Shown: positions 47,913 to 57,089 of the stretch, in pieces | Position numbering within the stretch: position 1 is the stretch's first letter | Layout: every line of letters starts with the position of its first letter | From: Palsa-504 sp963818225 | GTDB lineage: Bacteria; Actinomycetota; Actinomycetes; Streptosporangiales; Streptosporangiaceae | Length of the DNA: 64,000 nucleotides | NCBI GenBank assembly: GCA_963818225.1 | Contig: CAWFRO010000007.1 | Coordinates: 1-64,000 of the forward strand | Direction: 5' to 3' | Translations under genes and position numbers: made by a program | The notes under the pieces: generated by a model | Seen by the model: only the letters and a program-made list of their open reading frames with translations | Database searches by the model: none | Told to the model about the DNA's origin: nothing

Positions 47913-50203
47913 CGGACCGCCTCGAGCGAGTATTCAGCCTGGTAGAGCCGGATCGCGGCGACGTCGTCGCAGGGGCCGGCCGACTCGATCACCTCGACGA
48001 ACCGGACCATCTCTTCGTCCAGCAGCAGCCGGACGCGGTGGCTGAGGTCCTCGCGAGCGCCGGCCAGGATCCCGCCCAGCGGCCCCGGGCCGAACACCGA
48101 GGCCAGCAGCCGTCGCGGCTCGCTGAGCACGCTGGTGCTCTCGTCCTCGGCGGCCGGGGCGCTCGCCCCGGGTGCGTCCTCGCCGAGCATGGCCAGCAGC
48201 ACGACCAAGCCGAGCGACTCATCGTCGAAGGAGATCCGCCTGCCCTCCGGTTCAGCGCCGGTCCCGTCGACCAGCCGGGTCAGGTGGTCCTGCCAGGCAC
48301 TGACGGCGCGCGCGGCGCGCAGCGGCAGATCCGGGGAGGACCGGCTGAAGGGAGCCTGGCTGACCTCCGCAGGTCCGGGCGGGTTCGCGGCGTATCCGCT
48401 GGTCCCGAAGCCTGCGTCGGGTCCGGGGCCCGCGCCGGGTCCGGAGGGCCAGGCCGGCCGACCCCGGGCCGAAGGCGGACTCGAAGACCCGCTTGGCGTA
48501 CTCTCCGCGGGCCCGCTCGGCGACGGCGTCTTCCAGCAGCACGTTCCCGGCTGGTTCGGCGCGCCAGCCGCCGTCGACGTGCTCGGCGGCGCGATCCGCG
48601 ACCGACACGATGAACGATTCGATCGCCGAGCGCAGCGCGGCTCCCAGCGCCGCGTTATGCGTCGGGCTGCGCCGGGCGCGCTTGCCCTTCCGGCTGCCGC
48701 CGCTCCGGGCGGGTTTTCCGCCACGGCGGGGCCGCAGGTCACCGCCGGCCACACAATCCTGCCAGCGCGCGAGCACCTCACCGGTGAGCAGCGTGCCGTC
48801 CCGCAGGCCGGCGTTCAGCTCGGCGAGGGCGCTGGTGTAGGCGGCCTCCGCGGTACCGCGGAGGTCACTCGCCAGCACGACCTGGGCCTCGACATGGCCG
48901 GCGACGGCGGGGACCCGGGCCTTGAATGTGTCGAGCACGCCGGACATGGTCTGGGAGAGTACCGCGACCCGGCGGTCGCTGCGGGTGGCGGTGTCGGTGA
49001 GCCAGTCACGGACCGGCTGGTAGGCATCCGACGGGAGAATGCCCTCGATGAGCGGGGTCTCCAGGATGACGAAACGGTTCTCGGCCGCGATCCCGTTGGC
49101 GTCGAGCATCGCATTGAAGTGCTCCACCAGCTCGGTCCGGTAGGTCTGCGGGACCCGGGACAGGACCACGCCGAGAGAGGCCTTCCGGTCCCGGGCGTGC
49201 TGGAGGACCTCCCACACCGGGCCGTCTGCGTACCGGCTGGCGCTGGTCATGAACAGCCAGAGGTCCGAGGCATCGAGGAACTTGTACGCGAACTCGTGGT
49301 GGGCCTGGACCACGGAGTCGATGTCGGGCGTGTCCAGCAGCGCGATGCCCCGCGGCATGCCCTCGCTGGCGGCCAGGACGAGCAGGCCGTCGCGGCCCGG
49401 CCGGGCCAGGCCCTCCTGGCGGACCCGGGGCAGAGTAGGCAGGAAGTTGTTCTCGGCGAACCAGTCGATGTCGTCGGGGTGGCAGGCCAGGACCGGGCTG
49501 TTCGTCGTCGGACGGCGCACGCCGGTCGCGCTCACATGGGCACCGACGATGCTGTTCACCAGGGTCGACTTCCCGGCGCCGGTGGAGCCGACCAAGGCCA
49601 CCAGGATGGGCGCGGCGGACTGCCGTACCCGGGGCAGCAGGTAATCGTCGATCTGGCTGAGGAGCTTGGTGCGTTCCTCCCTGGCCTCGGCGGAACCGGC
49701 GATCTCGAAGACCAGGGGGATGGCGGCGATCCGGTTGCGCAGGTTGAGCAGCGCCGCTTCCAGCAGGCGCGCGTCCACGCGGGTGTGGCGCTCAGCGGGC
49801 ACGACGGGGTTTGCGGGCACCGCGGGCACCGCGGGGTCTGCGTGCTCGGCCCGCTTCGGCTGCTCGGCTTGCTCGGGCTGTTCGGCTAGCTCGGGCTGTT
49901 CGGCCAGCTCGGGCTGTTCGGCCTGCTCCGGCTGTTCGGCCAGCTCGGCGGCAGGCGTGGGCGCCGGGGGGGCAGATCCTGCGGCGGGCGGGAGTGCCGC
50001 GTCTGGCGGGAGCTGGGGCTCTTCTACAGGAGCCTGAGGCGGCCGGGAGGCGGGTTGCTCGGGCCGGGGGCCGGCGTGCCGGGACCGGACGGTGTGCCGG
50101 GACCGGGCTCGGATGCTTCCGGTCTGCCGGGGGCAGGCATCACGTGGGTGTCATCCCCGTTCCGCCGCTGGCCCTCACCATTTTCCGGAGCGTCACTGGT
50201 CAC
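47909..50203 (-). pseudogene. Dynamin-like GTPase, first of a pair, with frameshift(s)
   Basis: The GTPase core starts near 49829: LEAALLNLRNRIAAIPLVFEIAGS, P-loop GSTGAGKST, RRPTTNSPV, GIALLDTPDIDSV and LVVLSRVPQ-like GVVLSRVPQ. The frame slips near 48455: the first frame ends at 48252, while the other continues as GTSGYAANPPGPAEVSQAPF, FDDESLGLVVLLAMLGEDA and a helical tail to 47909. Upstream of 49829 the frame stays open to about 50150 with Pro-rich and AEQPEL-repeat sequence. A further slip near 50045 would join it to a plausible start near 50203. The N-terminus is therefore uncertain. Partner of the overlapping downstream GTPase; lacks membrane helices itself. Confidence 0.75.
49855..49945 (-). 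repeat. 18-bp repeats encoding AEQPEL/AEQPEQ units
   Basis: About five in-frame hexapeptide units (AEQPEQ, AEQPEL, AEQPEL, AEQPEQ, AEQPKR) in the N-terminal extension of the first GTPase. They form a Pro/Glu-rich flexible segment. Copy number is likely variable between strains. Confidence 0.75.
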
Positions 50204-50404
50204 ATGGCCGACGCTAGGGTCATCAAAGTCGGCAGCCACGACAGCGCCCGGGCCGGGCTCGCCATGACGGCCGGCTTGCGACGCGGCGGACGCCGCCACG
50301 CCCTGACCTTCCATCGTTCCAGCGGCCTCCTCATTCAGTGGACCCTGCGCTCCCCGGGGGACCAGGCACGGCCGGGGCTCCGGCACTGGCCTAGCACGCG
50401 GAGT

Positions 50405-51691
50405 TTATCTGCTCCACCAGGCGGTTACATCGCCGATGAGCGTTGTCATTTCCGCCGCCACGCTCACCACATCGCCGACCACGACGATCGCGGGCGGCCG
50501 GATGCCTTCCCGTGTCAGCACGTCTTCCACTTGTTCCAGTGTTGAGTTAATTGTGCGCTGCGTCGGCATCGTCCCGTCTGCGATTACGCAAACAGGTGTA
50601 TCGGGACGGCGCCCATGCCGGAGCAGCTCGGCCGCCACGGCCCCGATCCGCTGCGCGGCCATCAGCAGCACCAAGGTCCCGGAGCTGCCGCCCAGCAGCT
50701 CCCAATCCACCGTAGACCGGACGTCACCCGGCGGGACGTGGACCGACACAACGTGGAACTCCTGCGCTACGCCCCGGTGGGTCACCGGCACCCACGCGCT
50801 GGTGGGCACGCCCACCGCGCTGGTTACTCCCGGCACCACGGTAACCGGGATGCCGGCCCGCAGGCAGGCCAGGGCTTCCTCGGCACCCCGGCCGAACACG
50901 AACGGATCGCCGCCCTTGAGCCTGGCTACGAACCGGCCTGCCCGGGCCCGGTCGATCAGCGTCGCGTTGATCTGCTCCTGAGCCATGGCCCGGCCGTAGG
51001 GGATCTTGCTGACGTCGATGATCTCCACATCTGCGGGCAGCTCGTCGAGCAGCGAGCGAGGGGCCAGCCGGTCGGTGAGCACCACGTCGGCCTCAGCCAG
51101 CAGTTGCCGGCCGCGCACGGTGATCAGCCCGGGATCACCCGGGCCGCCGCCGATGATGGCCACCCCGGCCCGGTGGCCACGAACGCGCCGGGCGCTGAGC
51201 TGGCCGGTCCGCAGCCCGGAGACGATCGCGTCCCTGATCGCCGCGCTGCGCCGCGGGTCGCCGCTGACCACGCCGACCTGGACCGCCCGGCCCCTGATAG
51301 CGCTGTCCCCGGCGGCACTGGGCCCGAGGTCCTCAACCCGGCCCGCGGCCGGGGTCCAGGCCGCCGAGGCCTGCGCGTCGTCCGCGCGGACGTACCAGGT
51401 CCGCTGCTGGTCGGCCGCGGCCGCGACGGCCGCGTTGACGGCGCCATCGTCGGTGCAGGCACAGACCAGCCAGGCGCCTGCGCAATCACCGTCGGCGTAG
51501 TCCCGCGGCTCCCAGCGGATCCGGCCGGACGCGGCCAGGTCCTCCAGCGACGCCGTGACCGCGGGAGACACCAGGACGACATCGGCGCCCGCGTCGAGCA
51601 GCGCGGGGATCCGGCGGGTGGCCACCGCTCCCCCGCCGACGACCAGCACACGGCGGCCCTCTAGCCGGAGCCCCAGCAGGTACGGGTCCAT
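50405..51691 (-). CDS. cysG: Two-domain siroheme synthase: precorrin-2 dehydrogenase-like + uroporphyrinogen-III C-methyltransferase
   Basis: A 428-residue fusion. The N-terminal Rossmann domain has VLVVGGGAVATRRIPALLDAGADVVLVSP (15-43), the CysG-A/Met8p type that oxidises precorrin-2 to sirohydrochlorin. The C-terminal SUMT (from about 175) has GGGPGDPGLITVRG, DVVLTDRLAPRSLLDELP, GRFVARLKGGDPFVFGRGAEEALA and VVPGVTSAVGVPTSAWVPVTHRG. SUMT adds two methyls from SAM to uroporphyrinogen III. The product feeds both siroheme and cobalamin. The ferrochelatase-associated middle region is reduced, so iron insertion may need another protein. Upstream lie two GTTGTCACAAC palindromes and the bluB-cobT gene. 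Confidence 0.9.
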   Translation of the reverse strand: MDPYLLGLRLEGRRVLVVGGGAVATRRIPALLDAGADVVLVSPAVTASLEDLAASGRIRWEPRDYADGDCAGAWLVCACTDDGAVNAAVAAAADQQRTWYVRADDAQASAAWTPAAGRVEDLGPSAAGDSAIRGRAVQVGVVSGDPRRSAAIRDAIVSGLRTGQLSARRVRGHRAGVAIIGGGPGDPGLITVRGRQLLAEADVVLTDRLAPRSLLDELPADVEIIDVSKIPYGRAMAQEQINATLIDRARAGRFVARLKGGDPFVFGRGAEEALACLRAGIPVTVVPGVTSAVGVPTSAWVPVTHRGVAQEFHVVSVHVPPGDVRSTVDWELLGGSSGTLVLLMAAQRIGAVAAELLRHGRRPDTPVCVIADGTMPTQRTINSTLEQVEDVLTREGIRPPAIVVVGDVVSVAAEMTTLIGDVTAWWSR

Positions 51692-51733
51692 GCCTTCCTC
51701 GTTCTCCCGACGTTCTCCCGATCAAACGACGTC

Positions 51734-51775
51734 GTTGTCACAACGATGCACACCTGACTACATGGTTGTCACAAC
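51734..51775. promoter_or_regulatory. Two GTTGTCACAAC palindromes upstream of cysG
   Basis: Identical 11-bp sequences at 51734-51744 and 51765-51775, 31 bp apart (three helical turns), lie in the 121-bp gap between bluB-cobT and cysG. Each is a near-perfect inverted repeat, GTTGT-C-ACAAC. They look like an operator for an unlinked regulator; no B12-riboswitch box was recognised here. Confidence 0.6.
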
Positions 51776-51812
51776 GAGACGGTTGGCGAGGCTCCTGTAG
51801 TGGCGCATGGTG

Positions 51813-53567
51813 CTACTGGGGCTTGTCGGATACGCCGGCGGAGTCAAAGGTGGCGACGTCGCGCAGGGCGCGGGCGGCGCTTTGCACCAGGGGCAGGGCG
51901 AGCAGGGCACCGGTGCCTTCGCCGAGCCGCAGGCCCAGGTCCACCAGCGGGCGCAGCCCGAGATGGGCCAGGGCGATCGCGTGCCCGGGCTCGGCACTGC
52001 GGTGACCGGCGAAACAGGCCGTGGTCACGTCGGGGGCCAGGGCGGCGGCGGCCAGGGCGGCGGCGCCCGAGATGACGCCGTCCAGGATCACCGGGACGCG
52101 CAGGGCGGCCGCGCCCAGGATGTACCCGGCCAGGGCGGCGTGCTCGAAGCCGCCGAACGCCGCCAGCACGCCTACCGGGTCAGCGGGATCGGGCCGGTGC
52201 AGGGCCAGGCCGCGGCACACGACGTCGACCTTCCGCGCGTAGGTGGCCGCGTCGATCCCGGTGCCGCGGCCGGTGGCCTCGGCCGGGTCGGCGCCCGTGA
52301 AGGCGCAGATCAGCGCGGCCGACGCGGTGGTGTTGGCGATGCCCATGTCGCCGGTGATCAGGCAGCGGTTGCCCGCGGCGACCAGGTCGCGGGCGATCTC
52401 CAGGCCGGCGGTCAGCGCGGCCGTGGCCTGCTCGCGGGTCATCGCGGGCCCCTCGGTGAAATCCGCCGTGCCCGGCGCGATCTTGCGGGGCAGCAGGCCC
52501 GGCACCGGGTCCAGGGGCGCGGCCACCCCCATGTCGACCACCGTGACCTCGGCGCCGGCCTGGGCCGCGAAGGCGTTGACCACGGCGCCGCCGGCCAGGA
52601 AGTTGGCCACCATCTGGGCCGTCACTTCCTGCGGCCAGGGGCTGACGCCCTGGGCGTGCACGCCGTGGTCGGCGGCGAAGACCGCGACGCAGGCCGGCTC
52701 GGGCACCGGCGGCGGGCAGCTGCCGGCCAGGCCCGCCAGCCGCACCGAAACCTCTTCCAGCATCCCGAGCGAGCCGCGCGGCTTGGTCATCCGGTCCTGC
52801 CGCTGCGCCGCGGCGGTCATCGCCGCCGCGTCCGGCGGGGCGATCGCGGCGATAACCTCGGCGAGCGGGTCCACTGGTTCCTCCCCTGGCAGTCCTCGGC
52901 GGCCGAACTCCTCGGCGTGCACGGCCCACGACACCGGCCGGCGGCGCGCCCACCCGGCGGCAGCCAGCTCGGGTTCGGGCGCGAAGCCGGTCACATAGCC
53001 CAGGCAAAGATAGGCGATGACCTCCAGGTGCGCGGGCAGCTGAAGCTCGGCGGCCAGCTCGCGCTCGTCGAAGAAGCTCACCCAGCCGGCCCCGAGGCCT
53101 TCGGCCCGGGCGGCCAGCCACAGGTTGGCGACCGCGAGCACGCTGGAGAAGCCCGCGGTCTGCGGCTGGACGTGACGGCCGAGCGTATGCCGGCCGCCGC
53201 GGGTGCGATCGCAGGTGACCACGACGTTGACCGGGGTGTCCAGGATCGACTCGATCTTCAGCCGGTCGAAGGACCTGGCCCGGGCACCGGGCAGCCCGGC
53301 GGCGAACTCGTCACGGTGCCGGCCGGCCAGGGCGGCGATCCGCTCACGGCGGCCCCGATTGGTGATCACGATGAAGTCCCACGGCTGGGACAGGCCCACC
53401 GAGGGCGCCTGGTGGGCGGCGGCGAGCACCCGGGCCAGCACGTCGGCGGGCACCGGATCGGGCAAGAATCCCTGCCGGACGTCACGCCGCTCGGCGATCA
53501 CCCGGTACACGGCTTCCCGTTGCTCGTCGGGGTAGCGGTGTCCGTCAGGCGGCGGGCTATCGGGCAC
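51813..53567 (-). CDS. cobT: BluB-CobT fusion: DMB synthase + nicotinate-nucleotide:DMB phosphoribosyltransferase
   Basis: A 584-residue two-enzyme protein. Residues about 1-220 are the flavin-destructase BluB (YRVIAERRDVRQGFLPDPVP, AAHQAPSVGLSQPWDFIVI, GWVSFFDERELAAELQLPAHLEVIAYLCLGYV), which makes 5,6-dimethylbenzimidazole from FMNH2. Residues about 230-584 are CobT (MTKPRGSLGMLEE, FAADHGVHAQGVSPWPQEVTAQMV, GNRCLITGDMGIANTTASAAL, GRGTGID, CFAGHRSAEPGH and RLGEGTGALLALPL with the catalytic Glu), which activates it to alpha-ribazole phosphate. The fusion channels the cobalamin lower ligand. Start GTG 53567 follows AGGAGGA. It overlaps cobH by 11 bases. Confidence 0.95.
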   Translation of the reverse strand: MPDSPPPDGHRYPDEQREAVYRVIAERRDVRQGFLPDPVPADVLARVLAAAHQAPSVGLSQPWDFIVITNRGRRERIAALAGRHRDEFAAGLPGARARSFDRLKIESILDTPVNVVVTCDRTRGGRHTLGRHVQPQTAGFSSVLAVANLWLAARAEGLGAGWVSFFDERELAAELQLPAHLEVIAYLCLGYVTGFAPEPELAAAGWARRRPVSWAVHAEEFGRRGLPGEEPVDPLAEVIAAIAPPDAAAMTAAAQRQDRMTKPRGSLGMLEEVSVRLAGLAGSCPPPVPEPACVAVFAADHGVHAQGVSPWPQEVTAQMVANFLAGGAVVNAFAAQAGAEVTVVDMGVAAPLDPVPGLLPRKIAPGTADFTEGPAMTREQATAALTAGLEIARDLVAAGNRCLITGDMGIANTTASAALICAFTGADPAEATGRGTGIDAATYARKVDVVCRGLALHRPDPADPVGVLAAFGGFEHAALAGYILGAAALRVPVILDGVISGAAALAAAALAPDVTTACFAGHRSAEPGHAIALAHLGLRPLVDLGLRLGEGTGALLALPLVQSAARALRDVATFDSAGVSDKPQ

Positions 53568-54261
53568 GGGAGTCCTCCTCGGCGGTGGTGGCCATCCGGA
53601 GCAGCGCCTCGAAGGCGGCCGCCGCCACCGCCGCGCCGCCTTTCTCCGAGACGTTGGTCAGCGACGGCAGGGCGCTGTTGCGCAGCGCGTCCTTGGCCTC
53701 CGCCGCGCCGACCAGGCCGACCGGCACGCCAATGACCAGGGCGGGCTCGACCTCCCGGGCCATGATCTCCAGCAGTGAATCCGGCGTGCCGCCGGCCAGC
53801 CAGACCGCGCCGGGCCCGGCCGCGGTAAACGCCAGCCTGATCCCGGCCGCGCTGACGGTGATGTTCGCGGTGCGGGCCAGCCGGGCGGCCAGTGAGTCAG
53901 CTGCCTTGCAGATCACCGGGTACCCGGTGATCCCGGCCGCGACCGTGGGCGCGTCCGCCACCACCGCGGCGGCGCGGCGCAGGGCGGCCAGCCCGGAGGC
54001 CAGCGCGGTCTCGTCACAGACCAGGTCCGTGACGTAGTCGAAGTCGGCCGTGGCGTGGATGACGTGCTCGGTCACGGCCCGGCTGAGCGGGGGCAGGCCG
54101 GACAGGTCGAGGCGGGACCGCAGGACGCGGTACGACTCGGCCAGGGCGGGATCCCGGCCGGGCCCGGGGCTGGGGCCAAATCCGCGCCCGGGGCTGGGGT
54201 CAAATCCGGGCCCGGGGCCATAGCCGTGGCCGGGGTTGGGGTTGGGGGGAGCGGGCGTCAC
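53557..54261 (-). CDS. cobH: Precorrin-8X methylmutase
   Basis: A 234-residue protein. After a 40-residue Pro/Gly-rich N-terminal extension (repeats of PGPGFDPSPG type) the CbiC/CobH domain starts at ALAESYRVLRSRLDLSGLP. The catalytic His is in EHVIHATADFDYV, and ITGYPVICKAADSLAARLA and LVIGVPVGLVGAAEAKDAL are family blocks. It moves a methyl from C11 to C12, giving hydrogenobyrinic acid. The extension is unusual and repetitive; the true start may be further in. It is the upstream gene of the cobH-bluB/cobT pair. Confidence 0.9.
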   Translation of the reverse strand: MTPAPPNPNPGHGYGPGPGFDPSPGRGFGPSPGPGRDPALAESYRVLRSRLDLSGLPPLSRAVTEHVIHATADFDYVTDLVCDETALASGLAALRRAAAVVADAPTVAAGITGYPVICKAADSLAARLARTANITVSAAGIRLAFTAAGPGAVWLAGGTPDSLLEIMAREVEPALVIGVPVGLVGAAEAKDALRNSALPSLTNVSEKGGAAVAAAAFEALLRMATTAEEDSRAR

Positions 54262-54556
54262 GCCTCATCTCTATCGTGTTCGCTGTGTATCCGGCCAGGA
54301 ATTCGGCGTGGGCCGGGTACACTAGCCGCGTTCCAAGGCCTGGACCGAGTCTCCTCCGGGACCGCGCGTTTGCCAGTCATTCACCAGCAAACTCTCATCG
54401 GGTCCGGATACCGTGAGCGGACGGGGGCCGGTAGAACCTGGACAGCGGGCCGCGGCGCAGCGGGCCGCTGGATGTAAACAGAATGTAACCGGTAGACGGC
54501 GCGGGCTGGCGCGCACGGCGACATGACATGACATCGAGATGCTGAACGGAGCATGC

Positions 54557-55471
54557 ATGGCTGATCGTTCCCGCGTCCTCGTGACCGGCGGCGCCGGCTT
54601 TATCGGCCGCAGGGTGGTCCGTGCCCTGATGGCCGAGGGACACGAGGTGACCGTGGCCGATCTGCGGGCGTTCCCGGACCCGGACGTGCGTTCGGTAACG
54701 GGAGACCTGTGCGATCCAGGGGTACCCGAGCGGGCGGTCCGCCCCGGGACCGACGTGATCATCCACCTGGCCGCCGTCACCTCGGTGCTGGCCTCGGTGA
54801 ATGACCCGGTGAGCACGCATCGGCTCAACGTGGACGCCACCGCCCGGCTGCTCGAGCTGGCGCGCGAGCACGATGCAGCGACGTTCCTGCTCGCTTCGAC
54901 GAACGCCGTGACCGGCAACGTGGGCAGCTCGGTCATCTCCGAGCAGACCGTGCTGCGCCCGCTCACCCCGTACGGCGCGAGCAAGGCGGCGGCGGAGATG
55001 CTGCTGGGTGCCTACGCCAACTGCTACGGCATGACCGGCGCGGCGCTGCGGTTCTCCAACGTCTATGGCCCGGGGATGTCGGAGAAGGACAGCTTCGTGC
55101 CCCGGCTGATGCGCGCGGCACGCGACGGGGATGGTGTCCAGGTCCGCGGTGACGGCACGATGATGCGCGACCTGGTGCACGTGGACGATGTGGTGCAGGG
55201 CGTGCTGGCCGCCTGGCGGGCCAGGCACACCGGCCCGCTGATCCTCGGCTCCGGCCACTCCGTGTCGGTGAACGAGATGGTGGCCACGGCGCGCAAGGTG
55301 ACCGGCGCGCCCATCCCGGTGGAGCACGTGCCGGTCGGCAACGGCGAGATGCCGGCCGTGGTGGTGGACATCTCGGCGGCCCGGGCCGTCGGCTATGCGC
55401 CCACCCACGGCCTGGAGTCCGGCATGGCCACGGTCTGGCCGGAATTCGACCCGGCCAGGGTGACGCGATGA
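54557..55471 (+). CDS. NAD-dependent nucleotide-sugar epimerase/dehydratase
   Basis: A 304-residue extended SDR: NAD-binding TGGAGFIGRRV (10-20), Ser/Thr pair at 114-115 (LLASTNAVTG), catalytic Tyr139 and Lys143 (YGASKAAAEM), LRFSNVYGPGMSEKDSFVPRLM and RDLVHVDDVV. It belongs with GalE/RmlB-like enzymes acting on UDP- or dTDP-sugars. ATG 54557 has GGAG at seven-base spacing and is preferred to ATG 54539. The stop overlaps the glycosyltransferase start (ATGA), giving a coupled sugar-modification and transfer pair. Confidence 0.88.
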   Translation: MADRSRVLVTGGAGFIGRRVVRALMAEGHEVTVADLRAFPDPDVRSVTGDLCDPGVPERAVRPGTDVIIHLAAVTSVLASVNDPVSTHRLNVDATARLLELAREHDAATFLLASTNAVTGNVGSSVISEQTVLRPLTPYGASKAAAEMLLGAYANCYGMTGAALRFSNVYGPGMSEKDSFVPRLMRAARDGDGVQVRGDGTMMRDLVHVDDVVQGVLAAWRARHTGPLILGSGHSVSVNEMVATARKVTGAPIPVEHVPVGNGEMPAVVVDISAARAVGYAPTHGLESGMATVWPEFDPARVTR

Positions 55472-56430
55472 TCTACAGCGACCCCAGGGACCAGGCCGTC
55501 GACGACGCGGCGGTGGCCGCGTTCAGCCAGGCCTACGGCGAGCGCGCCGCCGCCCTGCCGCCGGTGGCGATCGTGATCGCCGCCTACAACGAGGCGGGCG
55601 CCATCGGCCCGGTGATCGAGGCGCTGCCGGAGCAGGTGTGCGGGCTGGCCACGGCGGCCGTCGTGGTCGCCGACGGCTGCGTCGACGGCACGGCCAAGGA
55701 GGCCATGACGGCCGGGGCCATGGTCGCCGACGTGCCGGTCAACCGCGGCCAGGGCGCCGCGCTCCGGCTCGGGTACCGGCTGGCCCGGGAGGGCGGCGCG
55801 CAGTACATCGTGACCACCGACGCCGACGGCCAGTACAACCCGGCGGAGATCGAGCTGGTACTGGCGCCCGTGGTGGCCGGCCAGGCGGACTTCGTCACCG
55901 GTTCGCGGCGCCTGGGCAGCCAGGAGACCAAGGACTTCATCCGCAAGGCCGGCGTGCGGTTCTTCGCCGGCTCCCTCAGCCTGCTGACCGGGCAGCGGAT
56001 CAGCGACACGACGTTCGGCCTGCGGGCCATGCGGGCCGAGGTGACCGGCGCCGTCCGGCTGGAACAGCCGCAGTACCAGGCATCCGAGCTGCTGATCGGG
56101 GTCATCACCCACGGCTTCAAGGTGGCCGAAGTGCCCGCCACCATCCACCGGCGGCGGATCGGGGAGAGCAAGAAGGGCCAGAACCCGCTCTACGGGCTGC
56201 ACCTGCCGGGCGTGAACAACCTGTTCTACGGGATCCGCTTCGCCCGGGTCATCTACGGCACCTGGTGGCGGGAGCGTCAGCGCTCGCGGTCCGGTGGCCT
56301 GTCTTCGTCCTCGGCGGGGTCGGCCTCCGCGGTCCGGGCGAAGGGCTCCGGGCCGGGGTCGGTCGAGACGAGCGCCTCTTCGGCGACGGCGGGCCCGGGC
56401 CGGCCGGGCGATCCGGCGAAGAGGACGTAG
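55468..56430 (+). CDS. Family 2 glycosyltransferase (DPM/GtrB-like)
   Basis: A 320-residue GT-A protein: VAIVIAAYNEAGAIGPVIEALP (33-54), ADGCVDGTAKEA, NRGQGAALRLGY and the metal motif DADGQY (118-123), then FVTGSRRLGSQETKDFIRKAGVRFFAGSLSLLTGQRISDTTFGLRAM. It resembles transferases that load a sugar onto polyprenyl phosphate. Homology ends near residue 270. The last 50 residues are Ser/Gly-rich and run antisense over the 3' end of the GtrA gene (154-bp overlap). Coupled to the epimerase. Confidence 0.88.
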   Translation: MIYSDPRDQAVDDAAVAAFSQAYGERAAALPPVAIVIAAYNEAGAIGPVIEALPEQVCGLATAAVVVADGCVDGTAKEAMTAGAMVADVPVNRGQGAALRLGYRLAREGGAQYIVTTDADGQYNPAEIELVLAPVVAGQADFVTGSRRLGSQETKDFIRKAGVRFFAGSLSLLTGQRISDTTFGLRAMRAEVTGAVRLEQPQYQASELLIGVITHGFKVAEVPATIHRRRIGESKKGQNPLYGLHLPGVNNLFYGIRFARVIYGTWWRERQRSRSGGLSSSSAGSASAVRAKGSGPGSVETSASSATAGPGRPGDPAKRT

Positions 56431-56870
56431 TGGAAGAACAGGAACCGCAGCAGGAACGTGCCGAGGTTGGCCACGCCGTAGACCAGGTCCACGAACAGGA
56501 CGCGCTCCACGCCGGTCAGGTTCAGCCAGGTCGCGGCGTGGTAGGCGAACTTGGTGGCCACCCACAAGATGGCGACGACCATGGCCGACACGATCCAGAA
56601 GGGCAGCGTCTCCTTCAGCAGGCTCGGCCGGCCCTTCCGCTTCCACGCCCAGCGGCTGAGCACATAGCTCACCAGGGCGCCGGAGAACCAGGCGATGAGG
56701 CTGGCCCAGGTGGCGGACAGCTGGAGCGGCCCGGCGCAGATGGTGAGAACCACCTCGGTCGTGGCGAACGCCGAGATGGCCGCGACCGCGAAACGGCCGA
56801 AGCGAAGGCCGAGCGTGCTCCGGGCCTTGCGGCTGAGCTTCTCGCCGAGCCGGTTTGAAGTCATTGCCAT
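56277..56870 (-). CDS. GtrA-like membrane protein
   Basis: A 197-residue protein with four predicted membrane helices (about 27-45, 52-70, 90-110, 120-145) and the GtrA signature: RFGRFAVAAISAFATTEVVLTI, SYVLSRWAWKRKG and VYGVANLGTFLLRFLFFHYVLF. GtrA proteins are thought to flip polyprenyl-linked sugars. The acidic C-terminal tail (about 155-197) is encoded in the stretch overlapping the glycosyltransferase gene on the other strand. Flanked by the GT2 and the UDP-sulfoquinovose synthase genes, it fits as translocator for their product. Confidence 0.85.
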   Translation of the reverse strand: MAMTSNRLGEKLSRKARSTLGLRFGRFAVAAISAFATTEVVLTICAGPLQLSATWASLIAWFSGALVSYVLSRWAWKRKGRPSLLKETLPFWIVSAMVVAILWVATKFAYHAATWLNLTGVERVLFVDLVYGVANLGTFLLRFLFFHYVLFAGSPGRPGPAVAEEALVSTDPGPEPFARTAEADPAEDEDRPPDRER

Positions 56871-57089
56871 GGATGTCCTCGGTTAGCTAGCCGACCAAAC
56901 GGAGGAGCAGGTTATACAGTACGGAAACCGCAGGCCGGAAAAGCTACCCTGACAAAGCCGCCCGATGCGACCTTAGGAGCGTGTTTCAGCAACCGCACTC
57001 AGAGCACGTTACCGCCCCCGTGCGGTCGCCCGCACAACGGCAGGGAAAGTACAGCCAATCTGACCGAAGGAACATCTAGGAGCCGGAGC

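Noticed and set aside
51807..53735. A 642-codon plus-strand frame over bluB-cobT
   Set aside because: Antisense Gly/Arg-rich shadow of a clearly recognised fusion gene.
54262..54556. Cobalamin riboswitch between cobH and the epimerase
   Set aside because: No B12-box-like sequence recognised by eye; a covariance search would be needed to exclude it.
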